NCBI RefSeq assembly: GCF_039521745.1 | Contig: NZ_BAAACT010000190.1 | Length of the DNA stretch: 64,000 nt | Direction: 5' to 3' (one strand) | Source of the DNA: Faecalicatena contorta | Lineage (GTDB): Bacteria; Bacillota; Clostridia; Lachnospirales; Lachnospiraceae | Shown here: one piece after another, positions 1 through 8,021 of the stretch | How positions within the stretch are numbered: position 1 is the stretch's first letter | Layout: every line of letters begins with the position of its first letter | Program-made: the position numbers and the translations under genes | The notes under the pieces: model-generated | Told to the model about the DNA's origin: nothing | The model's input: only the letters and a program-made list of their open reading frames with translations | Database searches by the model: none

Positions 1-439
1 ACGCCGCTACCATAGCCAATGTCATCAGCATGGAAGGGATACACGTAAAGATATCCACCACCCTCATGATTAAATTATCCAGTTTCCCGCCGAGCAGGGC
101 TGACAAGGAACCTATAAATCCGCCCAGTGCTGCGGAAATAATCACAACCAGAAACCCTACCCCTATTGACACCCTTGCCCCATAGATCATGCGCGCAAAA
201 ATATCTCTTCCCAGATGATCCGTTCCCAGCCAATGTTCTCCGCTCGGAGCCTGAAGCCGGTTCACGGTATCCTGTTTAATAACCATATCATAATCGCAGA
301 TTACGCCTGCAAAGACTGCCAGCAGCACAAAGATCAGTATCACAATCAATCCGGTCATGGCCGCCTTATTTCTGCGCAGACAACGCCAGACGTCTAAAAA
401 GCGATCCGTCTTACGTTTCCATTTTTGCTGAATCTCCAT
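1..439 (-). CDS. oligopeptide/dipeptide ABC transporter permease, DppC/OppC type (partial, cut by window edge)
   Basis: Inner-membrane permease subunit of a peptide-family ABC importer. Reading minus-strand from an ATG at 437-439, preceded by a GGAGG-type ribosome site, the product starts MEIQQKWKRKTDRFLDVW, has one hydrophobic N-terminal helix (about residues 27-47), then the OppC-type signature WLGTDHLGRDIFARMIYGAR, then membrane segments up to the window edge (about 146 residues visible). The transmembrane core continues outside the window, so the coupling loop cannot be checked. It follows the DppB-type gene by 17 bp and is clearly co-transcribed with it. Substrate is inferred from family only: short peptides, but nickel or other solutes are possible. 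Confidence 0.88.
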   Translation of the reverse strand, partial: MEIQQKWKRKTDRFLDVWRCLRRNKAAMTGLIVILIFVLLAVFAGVICDYDMVIKQDTVNRLQAPSGEHWLGTDHLGRDIFARMIYGARVSIGVGFLVVIISAALGGFIGSLSALLGGKLDNLIMRVVDIFTCIPSMLMTLAMVAA

Positions 440-456
440 CGTTTTCCCCGCCTCCT

Positions 457-1389
457 CTATTTTCTAAGATATACATTGCGAATTCTTGGGTCAATATAAG
501 CCATAATAATATCAGCCAGCAATACAAGCATACAGTATATCAATGCCAGGAAAATAGTGGCCGCCATAACAACAGGGACATCTTTCTGCCTGATGCCTGT
601 CAAAATCAGATTGCCAATCCCAGGTACTGAAAATACATTCTCAATTAACACGAGTCCGCCAAGAGACAAACCAAAGGTAGTAATCAATGTCACTAAGATC
701 GGAAGCAGCGCATTCTTAAATGCATGTTTCCAGATCACCTTCCACTCCGGCAGGCCCTTCGCCCTCGCGGTCCGGATGTAGTCCTGCTGAATTGTTTCCA
801 GCATGGAGGTTCTGGTCAGCCTGGAGGTAATTGCGGCCTGAGGAAGTGCAATAACAGCGATGGGCATGACGAAATTCCGCCAGGTATCGATTCCGCTGGG
901 CGGAAGCATGTGCAGCTGCAAAGAAAACAGAAGGATCATCATAAGCGCAAGCCAGAACTGCGGCACCGCCGCGAAAAACATCGCAACCACAGTACTTCCC
1001 ACGTCAACTGCCGAGTACTGTCTGACCGCAGAATAAATCCCGATCGGTATTCCGATCAGATATGCAATAATGGTTCCCCACACTGCCAGCCTTAAAGAAT
1101 GCGGAAATGTAGCTACAATCTCCGTGATAACCGGCCTCTGTGAATTATAGGAAATTCCAAAATCGCCATGAAGCGCGCCCCCTATAAAATTAAAAAATCG
1201 GACGAAAAAACTCTGATCCACGCCCAGCTGATGGTTGAGCTTAGCGACTTCTTCCGCCGTAGCATTCATACCTAGAATTAATCTTCCCGGATCACCCGGT
1301 GTCAGAGATAATATAAAAAATACGATAAACGTGACTCCCAGCGTAATCGGGATCACCAAAAGACATCTTTTAATAATATATTTTTTCAT
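457..1389 (-). CDS. oligopeptide/dipeptide ABC transporter permease, DppB/OppB type
   Basis: First permease of the peptide-family importer (310 residues). The N-terminus MKKYIIKRCLLVIPITLGVT is the standard OppB opening helix; the region LGVDQSFFVRFFNFIGGALH and the coupling-loop region (DYIRTARAKGLPEWKVIWKH, near residues 207-226) are typical. I place the start at 1389 rather than the in-frame ATG at 1404, because GGGGAG lies seven bases before 1389 while the 1404 start would overlap that ribosome site. The gene sits 234 bp after the binding-protein gene, beyond a hairpin terminator, so it may be expressed at a lower level than the binding protein through partial readthrough, a common arrangement for such importers. 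Confidence 0.92.
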   Translation of the reverse strand: MKKYIIKRCLLVIPITLGVTFIVFFILSLTPGDPGRLILGMNATAEEVAKLNHQLGVDQSFFVRFFNFIGGALHGDFGISYNSQRPVITEIVATFPHSLRLAVWGTIIAYLIGIPIGIYSAVRQYSAVDVGSTVVAMFFAAVPQFWLALMMILLFSLQLHMLPPSGIDTWRNFVMPIAVIALPQAAITSRLTRTSMLETIQQDYIRTARAKGLPEWKVIWKHAFKNALLPILVTLITTFGLSLGGLVLIENVFSVPGIGNLILTGIRQKDVPVVMAATIFLALIYCMLVLLADIIMAYIDPRIRNVYLRK

Positions 1390-1499
1390 GCTGTTTCTCC
1401 CCACATTTCTAAAATAGGGTGTATCCTTATACCCCTTAAGGCGGATATGGATTCCACGGATTTCATATTAAAATAGAGTTTCGTTTGCGAAGCTCGCGC

Positions 1500-1554
1500 C
1501 TGCGGCGGCCTCATCACGACATCTGCCTCTTACGCCGCAGTGCGCATCCCGCCC
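1500..1554 (-). repeat. short hairpin element with GGGATGCGC flank (possible short relative of the giant hairpins)
   Basis: On the minus strand the motif GGGCGGGATGCGCA is followed directly by CTGCGGCG, a 25-base loop, and CGCCGCAG. This resembles the 11655-11706 element (GGGGGATGCACAC followed by CGCCGCGAT and its complement) and recalls the GGATGC-type motif flanking the four giant inverted repeats. Relationship is my inference from flank similarity and hairpin placement; function unknown. Confidence 0.4.
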
Positions 1555-1573
1555 AGAGGAATTTCCTATATCT

Positions 1574-1605
1574 AAAAAAGAAGGCTGCCTCGCAGGGCCG
1601 CCTTC
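1574..1605 (-). terminator. rho-independent terminator after the peptide-binding protein gene
   Basis: Minus strand: GAAGGC and GCC pair with GGC and GCCTTC across a CTGCGA loop, followed by a run of six T. It lies 19 bp past the stop of the binding-protein gene, so probably limits transcription into the permease genes. Confidence 0.8.
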
Positions 1606-1623
1606 TCAACTTTCAACCCGTTC

Positions 1624-3165
1624 TTATTCACCCCATCTGAAATCCTTGAAGCAATAGAACATTCCGTTTGGATCAATATATGTATCCTGCAGACCCTGAC
1701 GGTAAACGATATTAGATGTCAACGTTACCAATGGAATCTCATTTGCCGATGCCATAATATCCTTTAAAAGAGAGCAAGTCTCTTCAGTTTTCTTATCTGA
1801 ATCTACTTCATAACGGATTGCATCCAGTCTTTCATTATAAATATCGCTGTCCGGTGAGGATGCACTCCATGTATTATCCGGCCAATAATAACTGTTGTAA
1901 AGTCCCTCGCTTAAGTCCGGCGTGATCTCGGAACCACTCTGGTAGATAGCCTCGAAGTTCCCGTTCAGCCAGTCCTGAGAATGCGCCCCCATTTCCAGCG
2001 TCTCAATCTTGACCTCTATTCCGATCTGATTCAGATTATCCATAATAATCTGCGGAACAACATCGCCATAGGTATCGGATGTTTTGATTGTAAAGGAAAC
2101 ACCGCCATCCGGATATCCTGCTTCTTTCATAAGCTCTTTCGCCTTGTCCAAATCAAACGGATATGTATAGTCTTTCCCGTCATAGTACAGGAAATCTTCA
2201 TAAGACCCGGTAGCTATTGTACCGGTACCTTCAAATGCGGATGTATTAATGGCTTCTCTGTCAATTGCGCAGGCAATCGCTTGTCTGAGTTTCTCGTTTT
2301 CGAGAACGCCATTGCGGACATTCAATACCAACGATGCGGTACTATGCGATGGTGCACTCTGAAGCACTAATTCCTCGTTCTTTTCAATCAACGGTAAATC
2401 TGCTGCTGAGGCGTTGATCATAAAATCATTATCACCATTTTCCAATGCCACAAGGGCCGTTGCGGAATCCGTAATGATATTGAAATTGAGATTTTTAATT
2501 CCTGCCTTCTTGCCATTATAATCTTCGAAGGCTTCGAAACTGATCTTGCTTCCTTTTACCCACTCTTTTAACTTATATGCTCCGGTACCTACCGGCTCGA
2601 TAAAGGCATCATCGCCCTTTTCCTCTACGTAAGACTTGCAGACAATCCCAAGTCCCGGTGAACTCAGGCTTGAGAAGATACTCTCACAAGGATATTTCAA
2701 CTTTAATTCTACCGTATTGTCATCTACCGCAGTCCATGACTCAATCTTAGGTTTAAAGGAATTGGAAGGAGCTTTTTCTGAATTCATCTCAAAGCTGTAA
2801 ATAACGTCTTCACTCGTACATGTCTCTCCATTATGGAACTTTGCACCCTCGCGCAGGTGGAAGGTTATCGTCTTCTTGTCATCGCTGACATCCCATGATT
2901 CGGCAAGTCCTGGGACAGGCTCCCCCTCCTTCATATATACCAGACGCTCATAAATCTGATAAACCGACATAATATCCGAATAAGAATTCGTCACATAAGG
3001 ACTAAACTGATTTGCATCATCCCCTACAATGACATTCAATGTGTCCTTTGCTGCATCGCCGCCCGTTGACTTCGAAGCGGATTTGTCTTCGCCGCCTCCT
3101 CCACAGCCGGAAAGCATCCCGATGCACAGCATGACTGTCATCACTACCGCTGCTGCCTTTTTCAT
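1624..3165 (-). CDS. peptide/nickel-type extracellular solute-binding protein (family 5 lipoprotein)
   Basis: Substrate-binding lipoprotein (513 residues) of the importer whose permeases follow. Start at 3165 is chosen because AAGGA lies at proper distance and the product then begins with a lipoprotein signal peptide, MKKAAAVVMTVMLCIGMLSG, with the acylated Cys in LSGCGGGG. The mature part has the family-5 (SBP_bac_5) layout: an early domain with YERLVYMKEGEPVPGLAESW and the segment TFHLREGAKFHNGETCTSED, then a domain with ASAAD and QAIACAIDREAIN, ending in FYCFKDFRWGE. It would be anchored to the outer face of the membrane. No ATPase genes are visible; they probably follow dppC outside the window. 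Confidence 0.93.
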   Translation of the reverse strand: MKKAAAVVMTVMLCIGMLSGCGGGGEDKSASKSTGGDAAKDTLNVIVGDDANQFSPYVTNSYSDIMSVYQIYERLVYMKEGEPVPGLAESWDVSDDKKTITFHLREGAKFHNGETCTSEDVIYSFEMNSEKAPSNSFKPKIESWTAVDDNTVELKLKYPCESIFSSLSSPGLGIVCKSYVEEKGDDAFIEPVGTGAYKLKEWVKGSKISFEAFEDYNGKKAGIKNLNFNIITDSATALVALENGDNDFMINASAADLPLIEKNEELVLQSAPSHSTASLVLNVRNGVLENEKLRQAIACAIDREAINTSAFEGTGTIATGSYEDFLYYDGKDYTYPFDLDKAKELMKEAGYPDGGVSFTIKTSDTYGDVVPQIIMDNLNQIGIEVKIETLEMGAHSQDWLNGNFEAIYQSGSEITPDLSEGLYNSYYWPDNTWSASSPDSDIYNERLDAIRYEVDSDKKTEETCSLLKDIMASANEIPLVTLTSNIVYRQGLQDTYIDPNGMFYCFKDFRWGE

Positions 3166-3236
3166 AAATTTTCCTTCTTTTGATCGAACAGTGTGCATCT
3201 CAAAGAGTATGAACCTGTTCATTTTTACATAGTAAT

Positions 3237-3265
3237 ATAATACACCTATGCTTTAATGTTGTAAA
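3237..3265 (-). promoter_or_regulatory. sigma-A promoter for the peptide importer operon
   Basis: Minus strand TTTACA, 17-base spacer, TATTAT. It would start transcription near 3230, giving a leader of about 65 nt before the binding-protein start at 3165. Two near-consensus hexamers with ideal spacing. Confidence 0.65.
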
Positions 3266-3357
3266 GCCGCATTTTAGATTCTCAGAGGAAATTTTCAGAC
3301 ATTCTGGCATATTTTAACACAGTTAAGCAAGAATTTAAATGATTGGACAACATGATT

Positions 3358-3780
3358 CTATCGCAGCAGAGGAAGATTCCCCGTTAATTTACTGACCAGT
3401 TTTTTCTCTCCACATATCCCAATCCCATAATAGTTAAAATCAGTCTCTTCCACAGAGGCCGCTTTTTGAATATAATCTTCATACACATTGCAGCTCTGCG
3501 CCACGTCGGAAAAATCCACCACGGTCAGGCCTTCAAATTCCGGTTCAAAAAGTCGTTCCCGTAACTTTTTGATTTTCTCTTTATCCGCTTTCAGAACCGG
3601 AACCGGTATCTGAATGATCCCCAAATGAGAACTGCCGCTTTTATCCGTAACTACCGGTCCAATTGTTTCCGGAATATGCTTTCCAAGAGTAATCCCCATG
3701 ATACCGGCAGTATTTGCTATAACGCCGAGGGGCAGAGCCTCATCAATCACCATCACACATTTATTAGAGTTCTGTTCCAT
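3358..3780 (-). CDS. DUF2000 family protein
   Basis: Product of 140 residues starting MEQNSNKCVMVIDEALPLGV. The opening (CVMVIDEALPLGVIANTAGIMGITLG) with its small-residue pattern and the middle IIQIPVPVLKADKEKI match the DUF2000 family, small proteins often paired with AraC or other regulators; the biochemical role is not known to me. The start at 3780 is preferred to 3813 because AAAGGAG lies 10 bases upstream of it. The gene overlaps the end of the AraC-type gene by 17 bp, which suggests translational coupling and a shared role. Confidence 0.65.
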   Translation of the reverse strand: MEQNSNKCVMVIDEALPLGVIANTAGIMGITLGKHIPETIGPVVTDKSGSSHLGIIQIPVPVLKADKEKIKKLRERLFEPEFEGLTVVDFSDVAQSCNVYEDYIQKAASVEETDFNYYGIGICGEKKLVSKLTGNLPLLR

Positions 3781-4642
3781 ATCTTTTTTCTCCTTTACCT
3801 TCTCCTGATTCAAATGCCGGCGTATCCGTAAAAATCCGCTGATACTGCTTTGGCGTCAACCCAATAAATTCTTTAAAATAATTGGTAAAATGGCTTTGGT
3901 CGGTAAATCCAGTCATACCCGCAACGTCTATTGGCACAATCCCCTGCTCCAACAGCCTCTTTGCCCTCTCTATCCGGATCGTCTGCAGATACCGGTAGGG
4001 GGATACACCTACTTGTTTCGCGAAAGAACGCAGCAGATACGATTTTCCCGCTCCAATCATGGAAGCCAGATCGTCCAGTGTAATATTTTCAGCCAGGTGC
4101 TGTTCCATGTAACTGCAGAGCATTTTCGTCTGCTTATCAGGTTCTGTATCTCCAACCTTTTCAAGCGGAACCGCATACTCCTGCAGAATCTGTTCTATCA
4201 GATAAAAAAGGGCTTCTTCCTTCTTAAGCTTTGGCGAATCCATAAGGATTGCATCATACACATCTGCTACGGATGGGGCAATTTCGCTTTGGATAATGAC
4301 ATTCCGGGTAAAATATGGCGTGTACTCCTTTCCGGTAATTTCTTTGACAATGCCTGTCATGACATCGGCGTTGATGTTCACAGCGCGGTAATCTAACAGT
4401 TCCCCGCCTACGGGGGCACAATAATGGTTGTCCCTCGGATTAAATAAGACCAGGTCTCCCGCGCTCAAATCGTACTCCTGTCCCTTGCACCAAAGGTGGC
4501 GCTTTCCGCCCTCAATAAAGCCAATTACGTAAAATTCATGAAAATGATTCGGAAACTTTTGTACGATCCCGCTTAACTGATATGCCTCTATTCCCAGATC
4601 ACGGTCATAGTAGATATGACGCTGCTCCTGCTTTTTGATCAT
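3764..4642 (-). CDS. AraC family transcriptional regulator
   Basis: Regulator of 292 residues. The N-terminal half is a cupin-like sensor domain (HFHEFYVIGFIEGGKRHLWC, then DLVLFNPRDNHYCAP, residues about 30-80). The C-terminal 100 residues carry the double helix-turn-helix of AraC/XylS: LDDLASMIGAGKSYLLRSFA followed by GVSPYRYLQTIRIERAKRLL and the signature TGFTDQSHFTNYFKEFIGLT. Start 4642 is chosen for its AGGAGG site; a longer reading frame upstream has none. An extended -10 (TGTTATAAT) lies shortly upstream. The overlapping DUF2000 gene is the likely partner or target; the ligand cannot be told from the sequence. Confidence 0.92.
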   Translation of the reverse strand: MIKKQEQRHIYYDRDLGIEAYQLSGIVQKFPNHFHEFYVIGFIEGGKRHLWCKGQEYDLSAGDLVLFNPRDNHYCAPVGGELLDYRAVNINADVMTGIVKEITGKEYTPYFTRNVIIQSEIAPSVADVYDAILMDSPKLKKEEALFYLIEQILQEYAVPLEKVGDTEPDKQTKMLCSYMEQHLAENITLDDLASMIGAGKSYLLRSFAKQVGVSPYRYLQTIRIERAKRLLEQGIVPIDVAGMTGFTDQSHFTNYFKEFIGLTPKQYQRIFTDTPAFESGEGKGEKRYGTEL

Positions 4643-4763
4643 GTTTTGTTTACCTCCTAAATATTGGATTAGATGATTATAACATGTAGGATTTGTTTTT
4701 TCTTGTATAATATGACACGATGAATACAAGAGAGGGGCTGCCTTCACGACGCCCCCCTTTTCA

Positions 4764-5198
4764 TCATAATGCAGAGATCTCATTCAGGTTCCCCTTTCTG
4801 CAAACCCGTGATATCCCTATTGAAAATACGATTTCAACCATCTGATAGATTACATTCAGGAAGACAAACAGCAGCAGTATTGCGTTTACATGAATCCCAA
4901 AAGGCATATAGTCCTGAATTGCAATCGACAATGCTTTCTGAACAGCTCTCGCAGTCAAAATGCCTGGAATAAGCGTTATCATGAAAGCAGCCCACACAAT
5001 GGGACGGTAAATATAAACCAGCATTTTTCGGATTTCCTTCTGACTGTATCCCAAAAGACTTAAGATGGACATATCCCTCTGATTGTCCTGAAAATTGAGA
5101 TACAGCGCAAGGAACAGCAGTATACATCCTATAATCGCGCCAATCACCTGGTTTATGACTGCACTCGTTTTATTGGAGGTAGCATCCCGCTGAAGCAT
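4764..5198 (-). pseudogene. C-terminal remnant of an FtsX-like ABC permease
   Basis: About 144 codons with three hydrophobic segments (near residues 15-35, 60-85 and 105-130) and the loop MSILSLLGYSQKEIRKML, typical of the last third of FtsX/MacB-type permeases. There is no proper start, no ribosome site and no N-terminal membrane or extracellular part. Its 5-prime side runs straight into the end of the truncated LytTR gene, so a deletion appears to have joined the two in different frames. Probably not functional. Confidence 0.7.
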
Positions 5199-5497
5199 CT
5201 TTTACTGATCTGTACAAACCCAGCCGGCGACAGAGTTTCTAATAACTGATACAGGCGCATGTCTGTACAGTAAACTTCATTTTCACAGTAGACAAAAGTA
5301 CGTTTATCCACGCTTTCGATGTAGTAAATATCTGAGGCATTGAGCAGCTTCTCATTCCCGTCAGCGGTGCATCTGATTTGGGTATCTGCTGACCGGACCA
5401 GCGAAATGAGCCTTGTTACATCCTGGTTCATTTCCGGATATTTTATGGAAACCTCGATTTCTTTCTGGGTTGTATCTTGTTCCAGCTTGAGTAACAA
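5153..5497 (-). pseudogene. truncated LytTR-family DNA-binding regulator
   Basis: Begins at a TTG with AGGAGG seven bases upstream (MLLKLEQDTTQKEIEVSIKY). The stretch ADGNEKLLNASDIYYIESVD followed by KRTFVYCENEVYCTDMRLYQ is a normal LytTR DNA-binding domain, but after GFVQISKRCF the expected final strands (roughly 35 residues including the NGxxIPVS-type end) are missing and the frame runs into the FtsX remnant. Intact relatives of about 145 residues often sit in front of membrane or ABC-permease genes. The loss of the C-terminal strands should abolish DNA binding. Confidence 0.75.
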
Positions 5498-5666
5498 TGT
5501 AGTACCTCCTGCTATTTATGAAATTAGATCCGGAGTCATGGTACGATTATTTTGTGGATATCGCATTCTAAAGATACGATGCCTTATATATGGCGGACAT
5601 CTGACGGGCAGCATACGGCTTAAAAGAAGTATACGCATCGTCCGGAGAAAAGGCAATTGGGAAATA

Positions 5667-5701
5667 ACTGACTTACATAATGATATGACTGACTTACATA
5701 A
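5667..5701 (-). promoter_or_regulatory. tandem 14-bp direct repeat, 21-bp period: probable LytTR binding site
   Basis: ACTGACTTACATAA occurs at 5667-5680 and again at 5688-5701, an offset of exactly 21 bp, two helical turns. LytTR regulators (AgrA, ComE, VirR type) bind such direct repeats spaced by two turns on one face of DNA. The site lies 170 bp upstream of the truncated LytTR gene, consistent with former autoregulation. Confidence 0.6.
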
Positions 5702-5718
5702 GGAATTGTCCTGAACAT

Positions 5719-5751
5719 AAAAACGGCTGCTCTTCATAGCGAAGAAGCAGC
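5719..5751 (-). terminator. rho-independent terminator downstream of queA
   Basis: Minus strand: GCTGCTTCTTC pairs with GAAGAGCAGC (one bulge) around a GCTAT loop, followed by CGTTTTTATG. It is about 95 bp past the queA stop and should end the queA-sppA transcript. Confidence 0.75.
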
Positions 5752-5846
5752 TGTCTCTTTACTACTTTTTTTCCATTGCTTTTAGTGAAAAGAGTACACC
5801 TCCAGTAATGCTGCGCCCTTGCAGGTTTTTCACCTCTAATTCTTAC

Positions 5847-6872
5847 TCACACCACAAGCATTGCATCGCCAAAACTAAAAAATCTGTACCCTTCCCTGAC
5901 CGCCTCCTCATAAGCCGCCAGCACATGCTCCCTGCCCGCTAGTGCAGACACCAGCATAATCAAAGTAGATTCCGGCAGGTGGAAATTCGTGATCAGTCCA
6001 TCCAGCACCTTAAACTGATACCCCGGATAAATAAAGATTTCCGTCCAGCCGCTGCACGCCTTCAGCCTTCCATCCTCCCCTGCCGCAGACTCTATGGTCC
6101 TGCAGCTGGTCGTCCCAACGCAGATCACGCGTTTTTTCTGTTCCTTTGCACGGTTGATCTTATTCGCAGCATCTTCATCGATGAGATAGAACTCGGAATG
6201 CATATGATGATTTGTAACTTCCTCCACCTTTACAGGCCGGAAAGTCCCCAGCCCCACATGGAGTGTTACTCTGGCAATATCCACGCCCTTTTTTCCGATA
6301 TCCTCCAGAAGCTGCGGGGTAAAATGCAGCCCGGCCGTAGGCGCAGCAGCAGAGCCTTCATGCACGGCATATACCGTATTATACCTCTCCTTATCCTGCA
6401 GCTGATGTGTAATATAAGGCGGAAGCGGCATCTGTCCCAATCGGTCCAGTATTTCCTCAAAAATACCTTCGTACTCAAAATGTATCAGCCGGTTTCCCTC
6501 GTCCACTACATCCACCACTTCACCCACCAGGATACCATCCCCGAAACTGATTTTCGTTCCCGGTTTTGCCTTTCTGCCCGGTTTCACCAGGGTCTCCCAC
6601 ACATCATTTTCTTTCCGTTTCAGCAGCAGTACCTCTATCTTTGCATCCGTGCCTACTTTGGAGCCGATCAGTCTGGCTGGTATCACTTTGGTGTCATTGA
6701 TCACCAGACAGTCCCCTGGGTTCAGGTATTCGATTATGTCTTTGAAATGCCGGTGTTTCGTCTCTCCTGTCTCTTTATCCAAAACCAGCAGTCTGGAACC
6801 GGATCTGTCCTCCAGCGGGTCCTGTGCGATCAGCTCCTGCGGCAGTTCATAATAAAAATCACTTGTCTTCAA
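5847..6872 (-). CDS. queA: S-adenosylmethionine:tRNA ribosyltransferase-isomerase
   Basis: QueA transfers and isomerises the ribosyl part of SAM onto 7-aminomethyl-7-deazaguanine in tRNA to give epoxyqueuosine. The product (341 residues) has the family landmarks DFYYELPQELIAQDPLEDRS near the N-terminus, DCLVINDTKVIPARL, the loop AAPTAGLHFTPQLLE, HVGLGTFRPV and NFHLPESTLIMLVSALAG. I place the start at a TTG (6872) with AGAAGGA seven bases upstream; translation then begins MKTSDFYYELP as in relatives. The longer frame from 6917 would overlap the end of sppA and has no ribosome site. queH, the next enzyme of the pathway, is also in this window at 27275-27904. Confidence 0.96.
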   Translation of the reverse strand: MKTSDFYYELPQELIAQDPLEDRSGSRLLVLDKETGETKHRHFKDIIEYLNPGDCLVINDTKVIPARLIGSKVGTDAKIEVLLLKRKENDVWETLVKPGRKAKPGTKISFGDGILVGEVVDVVDEGNRLIHFEYEGIFEEILDRLGQMPLPPYITHQLQDKERYNTVYAVHEGSAAAPTAGLHFTPQLLEDIGKKGVDIARVTLHVGLGTFRPVKVEEVTNHHMHSEFYLIDEDAANKINRAKEQKKRVICVGTTSCRTIESAAGEDGRLKACSGWTEIFIYPGYQFKVLDGLITNFHLPESTLIMLVSALAGREHVLAAYEEAVREGYRFFSFGDAMLVV

Positions 6873-6891
6873 CTTTAAATCCTTCTTTCTG

Positions 6892-7899
6892 CTATTCGGG
6901 AACCGTCTGCCCTGCATAGGACATCAAGACGCCGCTCCCGTATTTTTCTGTCAGACTGCTCAATACCTGCATATCCGATTTTGGCAGGATCTCTTCCGCC
7001 CTGCCAAAAAGAGAGGCCAGCGCCGGTTCTTTCATATCCGGCTGGTAAAATGTAGTGTTTCCAACCTCATACTGCATTTCCACAGCCAGATCCTCAAATG
7101 TGGTGACCTCATCGATCAGGCCGTTATCCAGGGCTTGCTGTGCAGAATAGGGGCGTCCGTCAGCCAGTTCTCTGACCGCTTTTTCGGGCATCCCCCTGCC
7201 CTGGGCCACCGCGCCAACGAATCGGTCATATTCTTCCTCAATAATATCCCGGTAAATTTCCAGCTGTTCCTCGTCGGGACTGCTCATGTCTTTGTTGTCC
7301 CCGGTTGTCACACTGTAATACTTGATACCCAGCTTCTCATACAAGCCGGACAGATCGTAGCCGGACATAATCACCCCGATGGAGCCCGTCAGGGTTCCTT
7401 TATTTGCGCCAATCCAGTCCGAGGGCGCGGCAATATAATAAGCGGCGGACGCGCCGTAATGATTCATGTATGTCCATACCGGCCGTCCCGTTGTATCTTT
7501 ATACTCTGCAATCTTGTCATAGAGTTCCACACCTTCGTAGGTGGTTCCCCCCGGTGAATCCACATCCAGCAGAATTCCGCTGTTATTAGGGTCATACATC
7601 ATGGCGTCGATATAGTCCATCAATGCCTGATGCTGGTAGCTCTGCGGCTGGTCGAACATACCGGTCCTGGCCTGCGGTTCGATTGTGCCGTAGACACTGA
7701 CAATCCCCACATACGGCTCCGTTGGGAGCGTGATTGACATATTCCCCCCTGTCAATACCCACTCCGAGGATTCCTGCGCAGAAGGACCCGCCGTATGAAA
7801 TAAAGTTCTCACCACAAGCCTGGCAAAGACTGCCACAATCAGGATTGCAGCCACAACAACTGCAACAATAATCTCCGCAGTATGATTTTTCTTTTTCAT
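6892..7899 (-). CDS. sppA: signal peptide peptidase SppA, 36K type
   Basis: Membrane-anchored serine protease that degrades released signal peptides. 335 residues: short basic N-terminus, one transmembrane helix (residues about 10-30), then a ClpP-fold peptidase domain with NNSGILLDVDSPGGTTYEGV, the nucleophile Ser in HYGASAAYYIAAPSDWIGAN, TGSIGVIMSGYD, and a likely general-base Lys in TTGDNKDMSSPDE. The start at 7899 has AGAAAGG upstream; an in-frame ATG further out at 7956 does not. It ends 20 bp before the queA start, so the two are co-transcribed. Confidence 0.93.
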   Translation of the reverse strand: MKKKNHTAEIIVAVVVAAILIVAVFARLVVRTLFHTAGPSAQESSEWVLTGGNMSITLPTEPYVGIVSVYGTIEPQARTGMFDQPQSYQHQALMDYIDAMMYDPNNSGILLDVDSPGGTTYEGVELYDKIAEYKDTTGRPVWTYMNHYGASAAYYIAAPSDWIGANKGTLTGSIGVIMSGYDLSGLYEKLGIKYYSVTTGDNKDMSSPDEEQLEIYRDIIEEEYDRFVGAVAQGRGMPEKAVRELADGRPYSAQQALDNGLIDEVTTFEDLAVEMQYEVGNTTFYQPDMKEPALASLFGRAEEILPKSDMQVLSSLTEKYGSGVLMSYAGQTVPE

Positions 7900-8021
7900 A
7901 TGATCTGCCTTTCTTCTATAAATATATAGAAAGTACAAAATGTGTTTTAAATTCACCGCGCCCGTCTGAAAGCCCCGTCAGGCGGGACACTCAGCCGGGC
8001 ACATGGATGATTTAACACACC

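Noticed and set aside
5340..5737. Open frames on both strands around the LytTR repeats
   Set aside because: Antisense to or upstream of the LytTR remnant; the SLCKSVIS repeat in one of them is only the translated direct repeat.
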